This document shows, piece after piece, positions 47,536-56,076 of a stretch of 64,000 nt of DNA (the stretch's first letter is position 1; every line of letters starts with the position of its first letter). The notes beneath the pieces are model-generated. The model searched no databases. It was not told the origin of the DNA and saw only the letters and a list, made by a program, of their open reading frames with translations. The translations under genes and the position numbers were made by a program. Source of the DNA: Psychrobacter ciconiae (GTDB lineage Bacteria > Pseudomonadota > Gammaproteobacteria > Pseudomonadales > Moraxellaceae); the NCBI RefSeq assembly GCF_904846055.1, contig NZ_CAJGYV010000001.1, positions 2,356,001 to 2,420,000 on the forward strand. Direction: 5' to 3'.

Positions 47536-48312
47536 ATGAAAAACAATACACTATTTGCCGCCTCTATTTTGGTGGCGTTTATGTTTGGATTTTTGGTGGC
47601 GTATTTGTGGCAAAGTAAGCAGCAGTTAGATCAAGCTTTAAATCCAAACGCTGCTGAGCCACTATCGTCTATTGTGAATGCTCAAAATGCCAATGACACT
47701 GAAAATACTTTATCAGCAACAAAAAATAACTCCGCTCAAGATAATTTAAAAAGTAAGGCGTTATTAACAGAAGCTCAACTTAATATGACGTCCGTCAATG
47801 ACTTTTCCCCTGAACAAGCGCTCAATATTGTCAACGATATGCCCGATTATATGCTTGGTCAATATGTTGATAAATTTATGGCAAAAGGGGCAAGCGATGT
47901 TATCAATGATAAGCGCCAGTTTGCAAAGCGCGCCGTCGAAGAGCTTTATAGCAAAAATGACAATCAGCCAATGGCAGGAAGTATCAAGTTGTCATTTAGC
48001 CGTGATATGCCAACAAATTCAGTTAGTACGGCGATGCTAAATAAAAATGCCAAACTATTTGCGCATTTGGACACGTCAGGAAAAGTGCCAGCCAGCCCGT
48101 TTGTGTTTGTTAAATGGGTGAATAACCAAACGGGTCAAGTCTTACTGTTTGAAAAAAAGGACATCGTGGCAAACAGCGCTCGAAATTGGGTCAGCTTTCG
48201 ACCTTATGATGGTTGGAGCGCCGGAAGCTATGACATCCGCTTTTATCAATTTACCTCCGAGCTTCAGCCGATTGCTCAGCTGACTTATGATGTTTATGAG
48301 GTGGTTGATTAA
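47536..48312 (+). CDS. Hypothetical membrane-anchored periplasmic protein
   Basis: This 258-aa protein has one N-terminal membrane segment (LFAASILVAFMFGFLVAYLW) and a periplasmic region. It includes a Ser/Asn-rich linker and a domain with GSIKLSFSRDMPTN and NWVSFRPYDGWSAGSYDIRFYQF, which has a beta-sandwich look. The family is not recognised. I chose the ATG at 47536, which puts the hydrophobic helix at the N-terminus. No good Shine-Dalgarno is visible, so coupling to the upstream lipoprotein gene is possible. Confidence 0.6.
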   Translation: MKNNTLFAASILVAFMFGFLVAYLWQSKQQLDQALNPNAAEPLSSIVNAQNANDTENTLSATKNNSAQDNLKSKALLTEAQLNMTSVNDFSPEQALNIVNDMPDYMLGQYVDKFMAKGASDVINDKRQFAKRAVEELYSKNDNQPMAGSIKLSFSRDMPTNSVSTAMLNKNAKLFAHLDTSGKVPASPFVFVKWVNNQTGQVLLFEKKDIVANSARNWVSFRPYDGWSAGSYDIRFYQFTSELQPIAQLTYDVYEVVD

Positions 48313-48334
48313 GTTCTTTATCTGCTAAAACTTC

Positions 48335-49573
48335 TTACAACCCACAAGGCGCGTCAATTGTTGAAATCACCCCGCCGCCTAAGCAAACCTCGCCTAAATA
48401 AAACACCGCCGATTGCCCTGGAGTGACCGCGCGCTGCGGCTCATCAAAGACCACGCGAACTTGGCTGCCATCTTCACTGTCCGCAAAAACGCTGCACGAT
48501 TGGTCAGGCTGCCGGTAACGCGATTTGGCAATGCAAGTTAACCCTTGGTCTGAAAAAATTGCCTTTGGCGCTTTATTTTCGACCCAATCCATTTTATAAG
48601 CGGTTAAGGTGTTGCTTAACAGCATAGGGTGATTATGACCTTGACCGACGATTAAGCGGTTATTTTGCAAGTCTTTTGCAAGAACAAACCACGGCTCCTC
48701 TGGACGATTTTTTACGCCGCCAACGCCAATGCCGCCGCGCTGACCTAAGGTGTAGTACATAAGACCGTCATGTTGACCGATAACTTGACCATCATCAGTG
48801 ATGATTTCGCCTTGTTTTGCCGGCAAATACTGCTGTAAAAAGTCTTTAAATCGGCGCTCACCAATAAAGCAAATGCCGGTCGAGTCCTTTTTCTTCGCGG
48901 TGATTAAGCCATGAGCTTCCGCAATTTGGCGAACGACGGGCTTTTCAAGCTCGCCTACAGGAAATAAAGTTTTGGCAATTTTATCGCCGCCAACCGCGTG
49001 TAAAAAATAGCTTTGGTCTTTATTGTTATCCAAGCCGCGAAGCAGTTGCGCGACGATTTCGCCATCGTCGTTTTGATAATTGACACTTCGGCGCGTGTAA
49101 TGACCGGTGGCAATAAAATCTGCACCAAGCGTTAACGCAAAGTCCAAAAATGCTTTAAATTTAATTTCTTTATTACATAAAATATCAGGATTTGGCGTTC
49201 GACCCGCTTGATATTCGGCTAAAAAGTGCTCGAAAACCCGATCCCAATATTCCATGGCAAAGTTTGCGGTGTGCAATTTGATACCGATGTTGTCACAAAC
49301 CGCTTGCGCGTCCGCCAAATCATCCATCGCGGTACAATATTCCGTGCCGTCGTCCTCTTCCCAGTTTTTCATGAATAAGCCTTCAACCAAAAATCCGGCT
49401 TGCTTCAGCAGTACTGCCGACACCGACGAGTCAACACCGCCTGACATTCCGACGATGACGCGCGTGTTTGAAGGGTTTGGAATATCAGCAAGCGTTAATG
49501 CCGGATAGGCGGCAGTGTTTTGGCTTGGCGCATGATTTTTGGTCGCTTGAGAAGGTGAGGAGATAACGGACAT
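48335..49573 (-). CDS. mnmA: tRNA-specific 2-thiouridylase
   Basis: MnmA thiolates U34 of tRNA Lys, Glu and Gln, using sulfur relayed by the Tus system. The 412-aa protein has the PP-loop [13 protein letters not shown], the catalytic-Cys segment near [15 protein letters not shown] and the second Cys in [19 protein letters not shown] (quoted in part: [12 protein letters not shown]). The [13 protein letters not shown] segment is conserved. It is divergent from ispF. About 33 N-terminal residues precede the PP-loop, longer than in E. coli, so a later start is possible. Confidence 0.95.
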   Translation of the reverse strand: MSVISSPSQATKNHAPSQNTAAYPALTLADIPNPSNTRVIVGMSGGVDSSVSAVLLKQAGFLVEGLFMKNWEEDDGTEYCTAMDDLADAQAVCDNIGIKLHTANFAMEYWDRVFEHFLAEYQAGRTPNPDILCNKEIKFKAFLDFALTLGADFIATGHYTRRSVNYQNDDGEIVAQLLRGLDNNKDQSYFLHAVGGDKIAKTLFPVGELEKPVVRQIAEAHGLITAKKKDSTGICFIGERRFKDFLQQYLPAKQGEIITDDGQVIGQHDGLMYYTLGQRGGIGVGGVKNRPEEPWFVLAKDLQNNRLIVGQGHNHPMLLSNTLTAYKMDWVENKAPKAIFSDQGLTCIAKSRYRQPDQSCSVFADSEDGSQVRVVFDEPQRAVTPGQSAVFYLGEVCLGGGVISTIDAPCGL

Positions 49574-49677
49574 AATTTGCTCAACAACTTATGGTAATAT
49601 AAGCGCGATATTATAACAGCTAATCCGGCGCTCAGGTAATCGCGCCGTGAGCAGTAGCCCGTTTATTTGGAGATATA

Positions 49678-50178
49678 ATGATAAAAATCGGTCAAGGTAT
49701 TGACGTTCATGCGTTTCATAACAGCGGCGCTCAGCAGCAATACGTGGTACTGGCAGGCGTTCATATTGAGCACAGCCACAGCTTACTTGCGCATTCTGAC
49801 GGTGATGTGATTTTGCACGCCTTAGCGGATGCGCTGCTTGGCGCGCTTGCGATGGGTGATATCGGTCAGCATTTCCCCGATACCGATGCGGCAAACGCAG
49901 GGCTTGATTCGCGCATTTTGCTGCGCTATGTTTATGGTAAAGTCTTGGCGGAAGGCTATCAAATTGGTAACGCGGATATTACCGTACTTTGCGAGCGCCC
50001 CAAACTTGCGCCGCATAATGAATTGATGCGCGCTAACATCGCAAGTGACTTGCAAACTGACATTAAAAACATCAGCATTAAAGCCTCAACCACAGAAAAA
50101 CTGGGCTTTACCGGCAGACAAGAGGGCATCATGGCGCAAGCCGTGGTATTATTAACCCCAAACGCGGTGAAAGCTTAG
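49678..50178 (+). CDS. ispF: 2-C-methyl-D-erythritol 2,4-cyclodiphosphate synthase
   Basis: IspF closes the cyclodiphosphate ring in the MEP isoprenoid pathway. The 166-aa protein has the metal motif GIDVHAF (Asp8, His10), [31 protein letters not shown], and the C-terminal [24 protein letters not shown] precedes the ATG. It is divergent from mnmA; ispD is not adjacent, unlike in E. coli. Confidence 0.97.
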   Translation: MIKIGQGIDVHAFHNSGAQQQYVVLAGVHIEHSHSLLAHSDGDVILHALADALLGALAMGDIGQHFPDTDAANAGLDSRILLRYVYGKVLAEGYQIGNADITVLCERPKLAPHNELMRANIASDLQTDIKNISIKASTTEKLGFTGRQEGIMAQAVVLLTPNAVKA

Positions 50179-50222
50179 CCGTTTTTACGCGTCAATCCCT
50201 TTTTATTTATCTTGGAGTAGTT

Positions 50223-50564
50223 ATGACTGACCAAAACTCAAGCACTGACATCGAACAATTAATCCGTGACCAAATCCGCGACAACAAAGTGATTTTGTAC
50301 ATGAAAGGCACGCCGCAGTTTCCGCAGTGTGGCTTTTCAGCGCGCTCAGTTGACGTCTTAACGCAAATCGGTCGCCCGTTTGCCTTTGTCAATATCTTAG
50401 AGAATCCTGAAATCCGCGCCACCTTGCCAAAAGTGGGTAACTGGCCAACCTTCCCGCAGCTTTGGGTAGATGGCGAGTTGATGGGCGGCTCGGACATCAT
50501 TTTACAAATGTATCAATCGGGTGAATTAAAGCCACTTATTGAAGCCAATAGCCCAGAAGCTTAA
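50223..50564 (+). CDS. grxD: Monothiol glutaredoxin (Grx4 type)
   Basis: This 113-aa glutaredoxin has the monothiol site CGFS (36-39) in MKGTPQFPQCGFSAR, then WPTFPQLWVDGELMGGSDI. The class delivers Fe-S clusters, often with BolA proteins. GGAGTAGTT precedes the ATG. It follows ispF by 44 bases and may share its transcript. Confidence 0.96.
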   Translation: MTDQNSSTDIEQLIRDQIRDNKVILYMKGTPQFPQCGFSARSVDVLTQIGRPFAFVNILENPEIRATLPKVGNWPTFPQLWVDGELMGGSDIILQMYQSGELKPLIEANSPEA

Positions 50565-50596
50565 TCACGCAATTGTTAAAAGCTTCATAAAAAATA

Positions 50597-50637
50597 ATCA
50601 GTTCAAGCTTAACGTTTGAGCTGATTTGTTTTTTTAA
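50597..50637 (+). terminator. grxD terminator
   Basis: ATCAGTTCAAGC and GTTTGAGCTGAT pair around a short loop, followed by TTG and seven Ts. Confidence 0.7.
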
Positions 50638-50720
50638 TGGCAATTTAACGTCTGGCATATTGTTTTTAACAAAAATTTCCCCATATAAGCCCTTTAAAAT
50701 GACAACAATAAAGGACTGCT

Positions 50721-51197
50721 ATGACTGACCAACGCCTAGACGCCCGCCGCGCCGCACTCAAACAAGTCTCAGCGCAAATTATTGATTTAGCAAACAATGA
50801 GCCAAATTCTGCGCTCAAATGCATTCACCAATTAAGCGTGGCAGGCGGCGCAACCGAAGCGACCTATCAAGCCATTGAGCAGCGAATCCGCGTTGACCAA
50901 GACAGTGCGGGCGCCTATCATTTGGCGCTGCTTGCGCAAAATACGCCGGATTTGCCCATTGATGTTCATGCGCTGATTGAGGTGATCATTCATCAGGGCG
51001 ACAATCGTCAGCGTTTGGCTTTGCTTAAAAACTTACCACTACCACCAGTGGCAGCTATTAAATCTGCCATTTTAGCAACAGGTGATGACGCTGCTATTAA
51101 AGAGATGGAAAGTTATTTAGCCAACAATCCTGAAGGCTTGGGAAGTCAGCATATTATTGCCAACTCCCCAAGTGACCAAATCATACCGTTGTCTTAA
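50721..51197 (+). CDS. Hypothetical protein, 158 aa
   Basis: A soluble, mostly helical protein with no signal peptide or membrane helix. It begins MTDQRLDARRAALKQ, and its middle contains LIEVIIHQGDNRQRLALLKNLPLPPVAAIKSAI, here quoted in part as GDNRQRLALLKNLPLPP. I do not recognise the family. AAGGACTGCT before the ATG and typical codon use support that it is real. It stands between grxD and mnmG with its own promoter region. Confidence 0.65.
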   Translation: MTDQRLDARRAALKQVSAQIIDLANNEPNSALKCIHQLSVAGGATEATYQAIEQRIRVDQDSAGAYHLALLAQNTPDLPIDVHALIEVIIHQGDNRQRLALLKNLPLPPVAAIKSAILATGDDAAIKEMESYLANNPEGLGSQHIIANSPSDQIIPLS

Positions 51198-51215
51198 TGT
51201 TTGGCATTTTTTTAA

Positions 51216-51257
51216 CTAAGTTTAAAAGCTAAGTTTAAAAAACTAAGTTTAAAAAAA
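51216..51257. repeat. Short tandem repeat, three CTAAGTTTAAAA units
   Basis: CTAAGTTTAAAA begins at 51216, 51229 and 51243, with periods of 13 and 14 bases. The tract is intergenic, about 130 bases upstream of mnmG. No function is evident. Confidence 0.6.
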
Positions 51258-51389
51258 CCAAGCTCAACGGCAAAGGTAAATAAAATCCTAAAATATCAAT
51301 ATGATTATTGCTATAATAATCGGCTGGTTTTATTTTTCTGACGTTATTTTTAAAAGTTAACCCCAAGTGTTTTTAGCAAGCGAGGCAAC

Positions 51390-53285
51390 ATGCAATTTCC
51401 AAAATCCTACGATGTGGTGGTCATCGGCGGCGGTCATGCCGGAACTGAAGCGGCGCTTGCAGCAGCAAGGATGGGCGCAAAGACGCTTTTGTTGACCCAC
51501 AATATCGAAACGCTGGGGCAAATGAGCTGTAACCCTGCCATTGGCGGGATTGGCAAATCGCATTTGGTTCGTGAGATTGATGCGCTTGGCGGCGCAATGG
51601 CGCTAGCAACCGACAAGTCTGGGATTCAATTTCGGGTATTAAACAGCAGAAAGGGCGCGGCGGTTCGGGCAACGCGAGCGCAAGCTGACCGCATTTTATA
51701 TAAGGCCGCTATTCGTGAAACGCTTGAGAATCAGCCCAATTTAGACATTTTTCAACAAGCTGCCGATGATATCTTGGTTGAAAATGGTCGCGCAACAGCA
51801 GTGGTAACTTCAAGCGGCATTATTTTTAACACCCAAACGGTGGTTTTGACCTCCGGAACGTTTTTGGGCGGGGTCATTCATATCGGTCTTGAGAACTCCA
51901 AAGGTGGTCGCGCAGGTGATCCGCCCGCGATTAAACTTGCCGACCGCTTGCGCGAATTAAACCTTCCTGTGGGTCGTCTCAAAACCGGAACGCCGGCGCG
52001 AATTGATGCCCGAAGCGTTGATTTTAGCGTGATGACCGTTCAGCCGGGGGATACGCCGCTGCCGACCATGAGCTATATAGGCGATGTGGCGATGCATCCG
52101 CGACAAGTCAATTGCTACATCACCCATACCAATGCCAAAACGCATGACATTATCCGTCAAAATCTCGACCGCTCGCCGATGTTTTCAGGCAAAATCGAAG
52201 GCGTGGGACCACGATATTGCCCCTCCATTGAGGATAAAATTCATCGCTTTGCCGACAAAGACAGCCATCAGATTTTTATTGAGCCTGAAGGCTTGACCAC
52301 TCATGAACTTTATCCCAACGGCATTTCGACCAGTTTGCCGTTTGACGTTCAGCTTGAATTTATCCATAGCATGAAAGGCTTGGAAAACGCGCACATCACG
52401 CGCCCCGGTTACGCCATTGAGTACGATTATTTTGACCCGCAAAATTTAAAGCCAACGCTTGAAACCAAATCCATTGATGGGCTTTATTTTGCAGGTCAGA
52501 TCAACGGTACAACCGGTTACGAGGAAGCAGGCGTTCAAGGATTGCTTGCTGGTGTGAATGCTGCGCTGGTTACTCAAGATAATCCTGATTTTGAAGTTTG
52601 GACGCCGCGCCGTGACCAAGCTTATTTGGGCGTCTTGATTGACGATTTAATCACTCATGGCACCAATGAGCCGTACCGAATGTTTACCAGTCGCGCCGAA
52701 TACCGCTTGCTGCTGCGTGAGGACAATGCTGACCAGCGGTTAACGGCGATTGGGCGCAAGCTTGGGCTGATTGATGATGCGCGCTGGCAGGTTTTTGAGC
52801 AAAAAATGGATGCCATTGCAAGTGAGCAATCGCGCCTAAAAGACTTGTGGGCAACGCCAATGAACGCCCTTGGCAAAGCATTTAGCGAGCAAACGGGTGA
52901 GGCGCTGACCAAAGAAGTGAACGCCCTTGATTTGTTAAAGCGACCGCAAGTTCATTTTAATGACATTGCTAAACTGACCGAGTCAAAGGTCAGTGAGCAA
53001 GTCGGCGAGCAGATTGAGATTTCAGTCAAATACGCCGGCTACATCGACCGTCAGCAAGAAGACATCGCTCAGATGAAGCGCTTAGAAAATACCGCGATTC
53101 CGGACAATTTTGACTTTAGCGCGGTGTCAGGGCTGTCTAATGAAGTGGTTCAAAAGCTTGCTAAAGTTCGCCCGGTAAGCCTTGCTCAAGCGAGCCGGAT
53201 CAGCGGTGTAACCCCTGCGGCCATTCAGCTTTTAGCGATGACCATTAAAAAACAAAAAAAGGCAAAGGCGCTGCTTAATAGTTAA
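51390..53285 (+). CDS. mnmG: tRNA U34 carboxymethylaminomethyl-modification enzyme MnmG (GidA)
   Basis: MnmG works with MnmE to place the cmnm5 group on U34 of several tRNAs, so it acts on partly the same tRNAs as MnmA in this window. The 631-aa flavoprotein has the FAD motif [51 protein letters not shown] (seen as [12 protein letters not shown]), YCPSIEDKI, and the C-terminal helical domain with [15 protein letters not shown] lies before the ATG. Confidence 0.97.
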   Translation: MQFPKSYDVVVIGGGHAGTEAALAAARMGAKTLLLTHNIETLGQMSCNPAIGGIGKSHLVREIDALGGAMALATDKSGIQFRVLNSRKGAAVRATRAQADRILYKAAIRETLENQPNLDIFQQAADDILVENGRATAVVTSSGIIFNTQTVVLTSGTFLGGVIHIGLENSKGGRAGDPPAIKLADRLRELNLPVGRLKTGTPARIDARSVDFSVMTVQPGDTPLPTMSYIGDVAMHPRQVNCYITHTNAKTHDIIRQNLDRSPMFSGKIEGVGPRYCPSIEDKIHRFADKDSHQIFIEPEGLTTHELYPNGISTSLPFDVQLEFIHSMKGLENAHITRPGYAIEYDYFDPQNLKPTLETKSIDGLYFAGQINGTTGYEEAGVQGLLAGVNAALVTQDNPDFEVWTPRRDQAYLGVLIDDLITHGTNEPYRMFTSRAEYRLLLREDNADQRLTAIGRKLGLIDDARWQVFEQKMDAIASEQSRLKDLWATPMNALGKAFSEQTGEALTKEVNALDLLKRPQVHFNDIAKLTESKVSEQVGEQIEISVKYAGYIDRQQEDIAQMKRLENTAIPDNFDFSAVSGLSNEVVQKLAKVRPVSLAQASRISGVTPAAIQLLAMTIKKQKKAKALLNS

Positions 53286-53392
53286 TGGCGATTACTAAGC
53301 TGATACCCAGTGTAACGGTCAATAGGATAAATATTTGTCAAGATAAAGGTTTGATGTAAATCATTTAGCTTAAAATAAAAGGAAAACAAATC

Positions 53393-53590
53393 ATGCCTTA
53401 TGACAACTTATCCGACTTACCTGATAATGTAAAAGACCATTTGCCAAAGCACGCTCAAGAAATATTTCAAGCCGCGTTTAACAGTGCGGCTAAACAGTAC
53501 GATGATGAGGCTCGGTGGTTTGCCACAGCTTGGGCGGCGGTTGAAAAGGTTTATCATAAAAATGCTGAGGGCAACTGGGTAAAAAAATAG
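53393..53590 (+). CDS. ChaB family protein
   Basis: The 65-aa soluble protein matches ChaB, with LPDNVKDHLPKHAQEIFQAAFN and a WAAVEKVYHK helix. E. coli ChaB was named as a cation-transport regulator, but the function is weakly supported. AAGGAAAAC lies upstream of the ATG. It stands alone. Confidence 0.88.
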   Translation: MPYDNLSDLPDNVKDHLPKHAQEIFQAAFNSAAKQYDDEARWFATAWAAVEKVYHKNAEGNWVKK

Positions 53591-53697
53591 TAAAGTTAGC
53601 AGGCGCTATGATATTCTAGCGCTGCTTATTCTTTAATTTTGCGTTTTTAAGCTTTTAAAAAAAAGCTTTAAAAAGCGTCCTTGCCGTTGACCTGATT

Positions 53698-54657
53698 ATG
53701 ATTGATGCTGTTGTTTTTGCTGTTGCGATTATCCTGCCCAACCTTATTTTAATGGGGTTGGGTTTTTTTATGCAGCGTCGTGGCGCGGCAAGCAAGCCCT
53801 TTGTTGACCAAGCCTCCAATTTTGTTTTTAACTACTGCCTGCCGTGTTTGCTATTTTTTAGCGTGGTGGACAGTCAGGTCGATTATGGCAAGCAAGTTCA
53901 GCTGATTGCCGCAGGGGCAGTGGTCACCTTTATTTTGTTCTTTGGCTCAGAGGTTTACGCGCGCCGTTTTATCACAAGCCCTGCTGACCAAGGCGTTTTT
54001 GTTCAAGGTGTGTTTCGCAGTAACATGGCGATTTTGGGACTGGCAACGGTCGCCAATGCTTATGGTGATGAAGGCTTGAGCATTGGCGCAGTATATATGG
54101 GACTGGTGACCATTTTATTTAATATTTTGGCGGTGGTCACTTTAAGCCGAGTATTTAAAAGTGCGGAAGATACTTGGCTGACCAAATCAAAATTGATTCT
54201 TAATAAGCTTGTTACCAACCCATTAATGATTGCGCTAGTTGCAGCGTTTGCTTATAAAGCGCTGAATTTACCGCCCGTTCCCAGTGTGCTTCACAAAACC
54301 GGTGATTTACTGGCGTCAGTCACGCTGCCGCTAGCGCTGATTTGCGCGGGCGCAAGTATTGATTGGCGCTCAATGCTTGCGCCCTCTGGGCTGTCGATGC
54401 AGGCAAGTATTGGTAGAATTGTGATTGCGCCGCTCATTGCCATTGCGGTGGGATTAGGATTTGGGCTACAAGGCATTCATATGGGGGTGCTGTTTTTGAT
54501 GGTGGCAGCGCCAACGGCAGCGGCAAGCTACGTGATGGCAAAAGCGATGGGTGGTAATGATGTGTTGGCGGCAAATATCTTGGCGTTTACCACGGTCGTT
54601 GGGATGTTTGGTATGGCGATTGGCGCGGCGGTACTTCGAGGCATGGGCTTGATGTAG
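53698..54657 (+). CDS. AEC-family transporter (auxin efflux carrier fold)
   Basis: This 319-aa inner-membrane protein has about ten helices in two halves. Typical segments are FVFNYCLPCLLFFSV, FRSNMAILGLATVANAYG, KLVTNPLMIALVAAF and GASIDWRS. Bacterial members move small carboxylates such as malonate or malate. The substrate cannot be read here. The Shine-Dalgarno before the ATG is weak. Confidence 0.88.
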   Translation: MIDAVVFAVAIILPNLILMGLGFFMQRRGAASKPFVDQASNFVFNYCLPCLLFFSVVDSQVDYGKQVQLIAAGAVVTFILFFGSEVYARRFITSPADQGVFVQGVFRSNMAILGLATVANAYGDEGLSIGAVYMGLVTILFNILAVVTLSRVFKSAEDTWLTKSKLILNKLVTNPLMIALVAAFAYKALNLPPVPSVLHKTGDLLASVTLPLALICAGASIDWRSMLAPSGLSMQASIGRIVIAPLIAIAVGLGFGLQGIHMGVLFLMVAAPTAAASYVMAKAMGGNDVLAANILAFTTVVGMFGMAIGAAVLRGMGLM

Positions 54658-54671
54658 TAATTTCTTTGCTC

Positions 54672-54701
54672 AAAAACCGCTCATTCGTGAGCGGTTTTTT
54701 T
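54672..54701 (+). terminator. Terminator of the AEC transporter gene
   Basis: AAAAACCGCTCA, TTCG tetraloop, TGAGCGGTTTTTTT: a textbook terminator 14 bases past the stop. The A-run may also serve the convergent HmuY-like gene. Confidence 0.9.
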
Positions 54702-54727
54702 GGCTGAAAGCTTTAATTAGATGTCAA

Positions 54728-55972
54728 TTATTGGGCCGTAGCAGGCTGAATATCAAACTCAAAGACCCAAGACGTTGCCGCAGGTGAGGTGGCATCAGGA
54801 TAATTAATTTGGGTTAAATGCATTCTAGCAAAGCTGTTGCCCTCAGCGGAGCGAATCAGCGCGCCTTTATTTGGGTTGGCAAACATACGGTGGTTGTTAG
54901 CGCCGTCATAGGTAAATAAGCCGTAATCTAGCTTTGGATAATTGCCTGAAACTTGCGGGTTGAGACTTGAGCCTTTTTTATCGGTCACCCAACCTGCCGC
55001 GCTAGCAGGATATTGATAAGCCGTGACATTTTGCAAGATTTTTAAGCTTTCCTCGTTATTGTCCGCCATAAATTTAGCTTTGATGGGCTCGCCCTTGTCA
55101 TCAAAGTACGCTTTTGAATCGTTTGCCAAGTAAGCGCCAACTTTGCCGCTTCCTGAGTTGCCGCCATTTAAGATGATGCTGTCGCGTTTAAATGCCATAT
55201 GCCAAACGCCTGATTTATCAACGACTTTGCCAGTTTGTAAGTTAAAATATGTCCAGTCGGTTTGGCTTGAGGCGTCAATCTGCTGAGTTTTAACTTTATC
55301 AGGCACCGCCGTGTCAATCCAGCGTAAGGTTGGGAATCCTGAGGTGGTGCCTTTATAGTAGTTAGTAATCTGAACGGCGTAAATTGGCAGTTGTACCGAG
55401 CTTGCCGCCTCCGCACTGCTATTATCAGTGGTGATAAGGTAAACGCGGTTGTTCGGATACAGTTTGTGGTCGTCGTTTAAGCTATAAGCGTACCATGGGC
55501 TTTGGTTAAAGATGCCGCCATTTTTATCTTCATTATAAAGGATGCTTAAATCGCTATTGGTTTTGGGGTCACGGGTGGCGTTTTTATAGTCTTTCAGCTC
55601 GCTCCAATCCATCAGCCCAAACACGCCGCCTTTTCCAGTGCCGGACGCGCCACTATTTGACCAAAGCTTGACGCCGCGCTCTTGGTTTTCAAATTTAACA
55701 TCCCAAGTGTTTTCAGCACAGCTGCTTTCTTTTTGAGCGTCAAAGTCAAAACAGGTGGTCGCGCCTTTAGCAAGGTTGGTGATTGTCCAAGTGGCAGATT
55801 TGCTAAATAAAGAAGGCGAGTTTGGCTTTGGTGGGGTGACGACCGTGCCGCCGCCGGTGCTTGGGTTTGAACCTGAGCTGTCGCCACCACAGCCGGACAA
55901 GGTTAATATAACCGCTGTTCCTAAAATGACGGCGAATGGTCTAGTCAAGTTTTTGGTTTTTCTTTGCATCAT
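54728..55972 (-). CDS. HmuY-like haem-binding lipoprotein
   Basis: This 414-aa exported lipoprotein has lipobox LTLSGC (Cys near residue 30), a Gly/Ser/Pro spacer, and a HmuY-type body. Features are SATWTITNLAKGATTCFDFD, NTWDVKFENQERGVKLWSNSG (quoted in part: NTWDVKFENQERGVKLW), and repeated W/F strands such as SGVWHMAFKRDSIILNGG. HmuY proteins of Bacteroidetes bind haem and feed a TonB receptor. Here the TonB receptor gene lies directly upstream on the same strand, 104 bases away, and the locus has Fur boxes. AAGGAAATAACA fixes the ATG. Haem binding is inferred. Confidence 0.78.
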   Translation of the reverse strand: MMQRKTKNLTRPFAVILGTAVILTLSGCGGDSSGSNPSTGGGTVVTPPKPNSPSLFSKSATWTITNLAKGATTCFDFDAQKESSCAENTWDVKFENQERGVKLWSNSGASGTGKGGVFGLMDWSELKDYKNATRDPKTNSDLSILYNEDKNGGIFNQSPWYAYSLNDDHKLYPNNRVYLITTDNSSAEAASSVQLPIYAVQITNYYKGTTSGFPTLRWIDTAVPDKVKTQQIDASSQTDWTYFNLQTGKVVDKSGVWHMAFKRDSIILNGGNSGSGKVGAYLANDSKAYFDDKGEPIKAKFMADNNEESLKILQNVTAYQYPASAAGWVTDKKGSSLNPQVSGNYPKLDYGLFTYDGANNHRMFANPNKGALIRSAEGNSFARMHLTQINYPDATSPAATSWVFEFDIQPATAQ

Positions 55973-56076
55973 TGTTATTTCCTTAAAAATTAAAAAGATA
56001 AAACGGTAAAACAAACAAGCTTGAGCAGTTACAAGGTTTTAAAAAAAGATAAAGCTATTGCTGATTTTTGAAAAAA

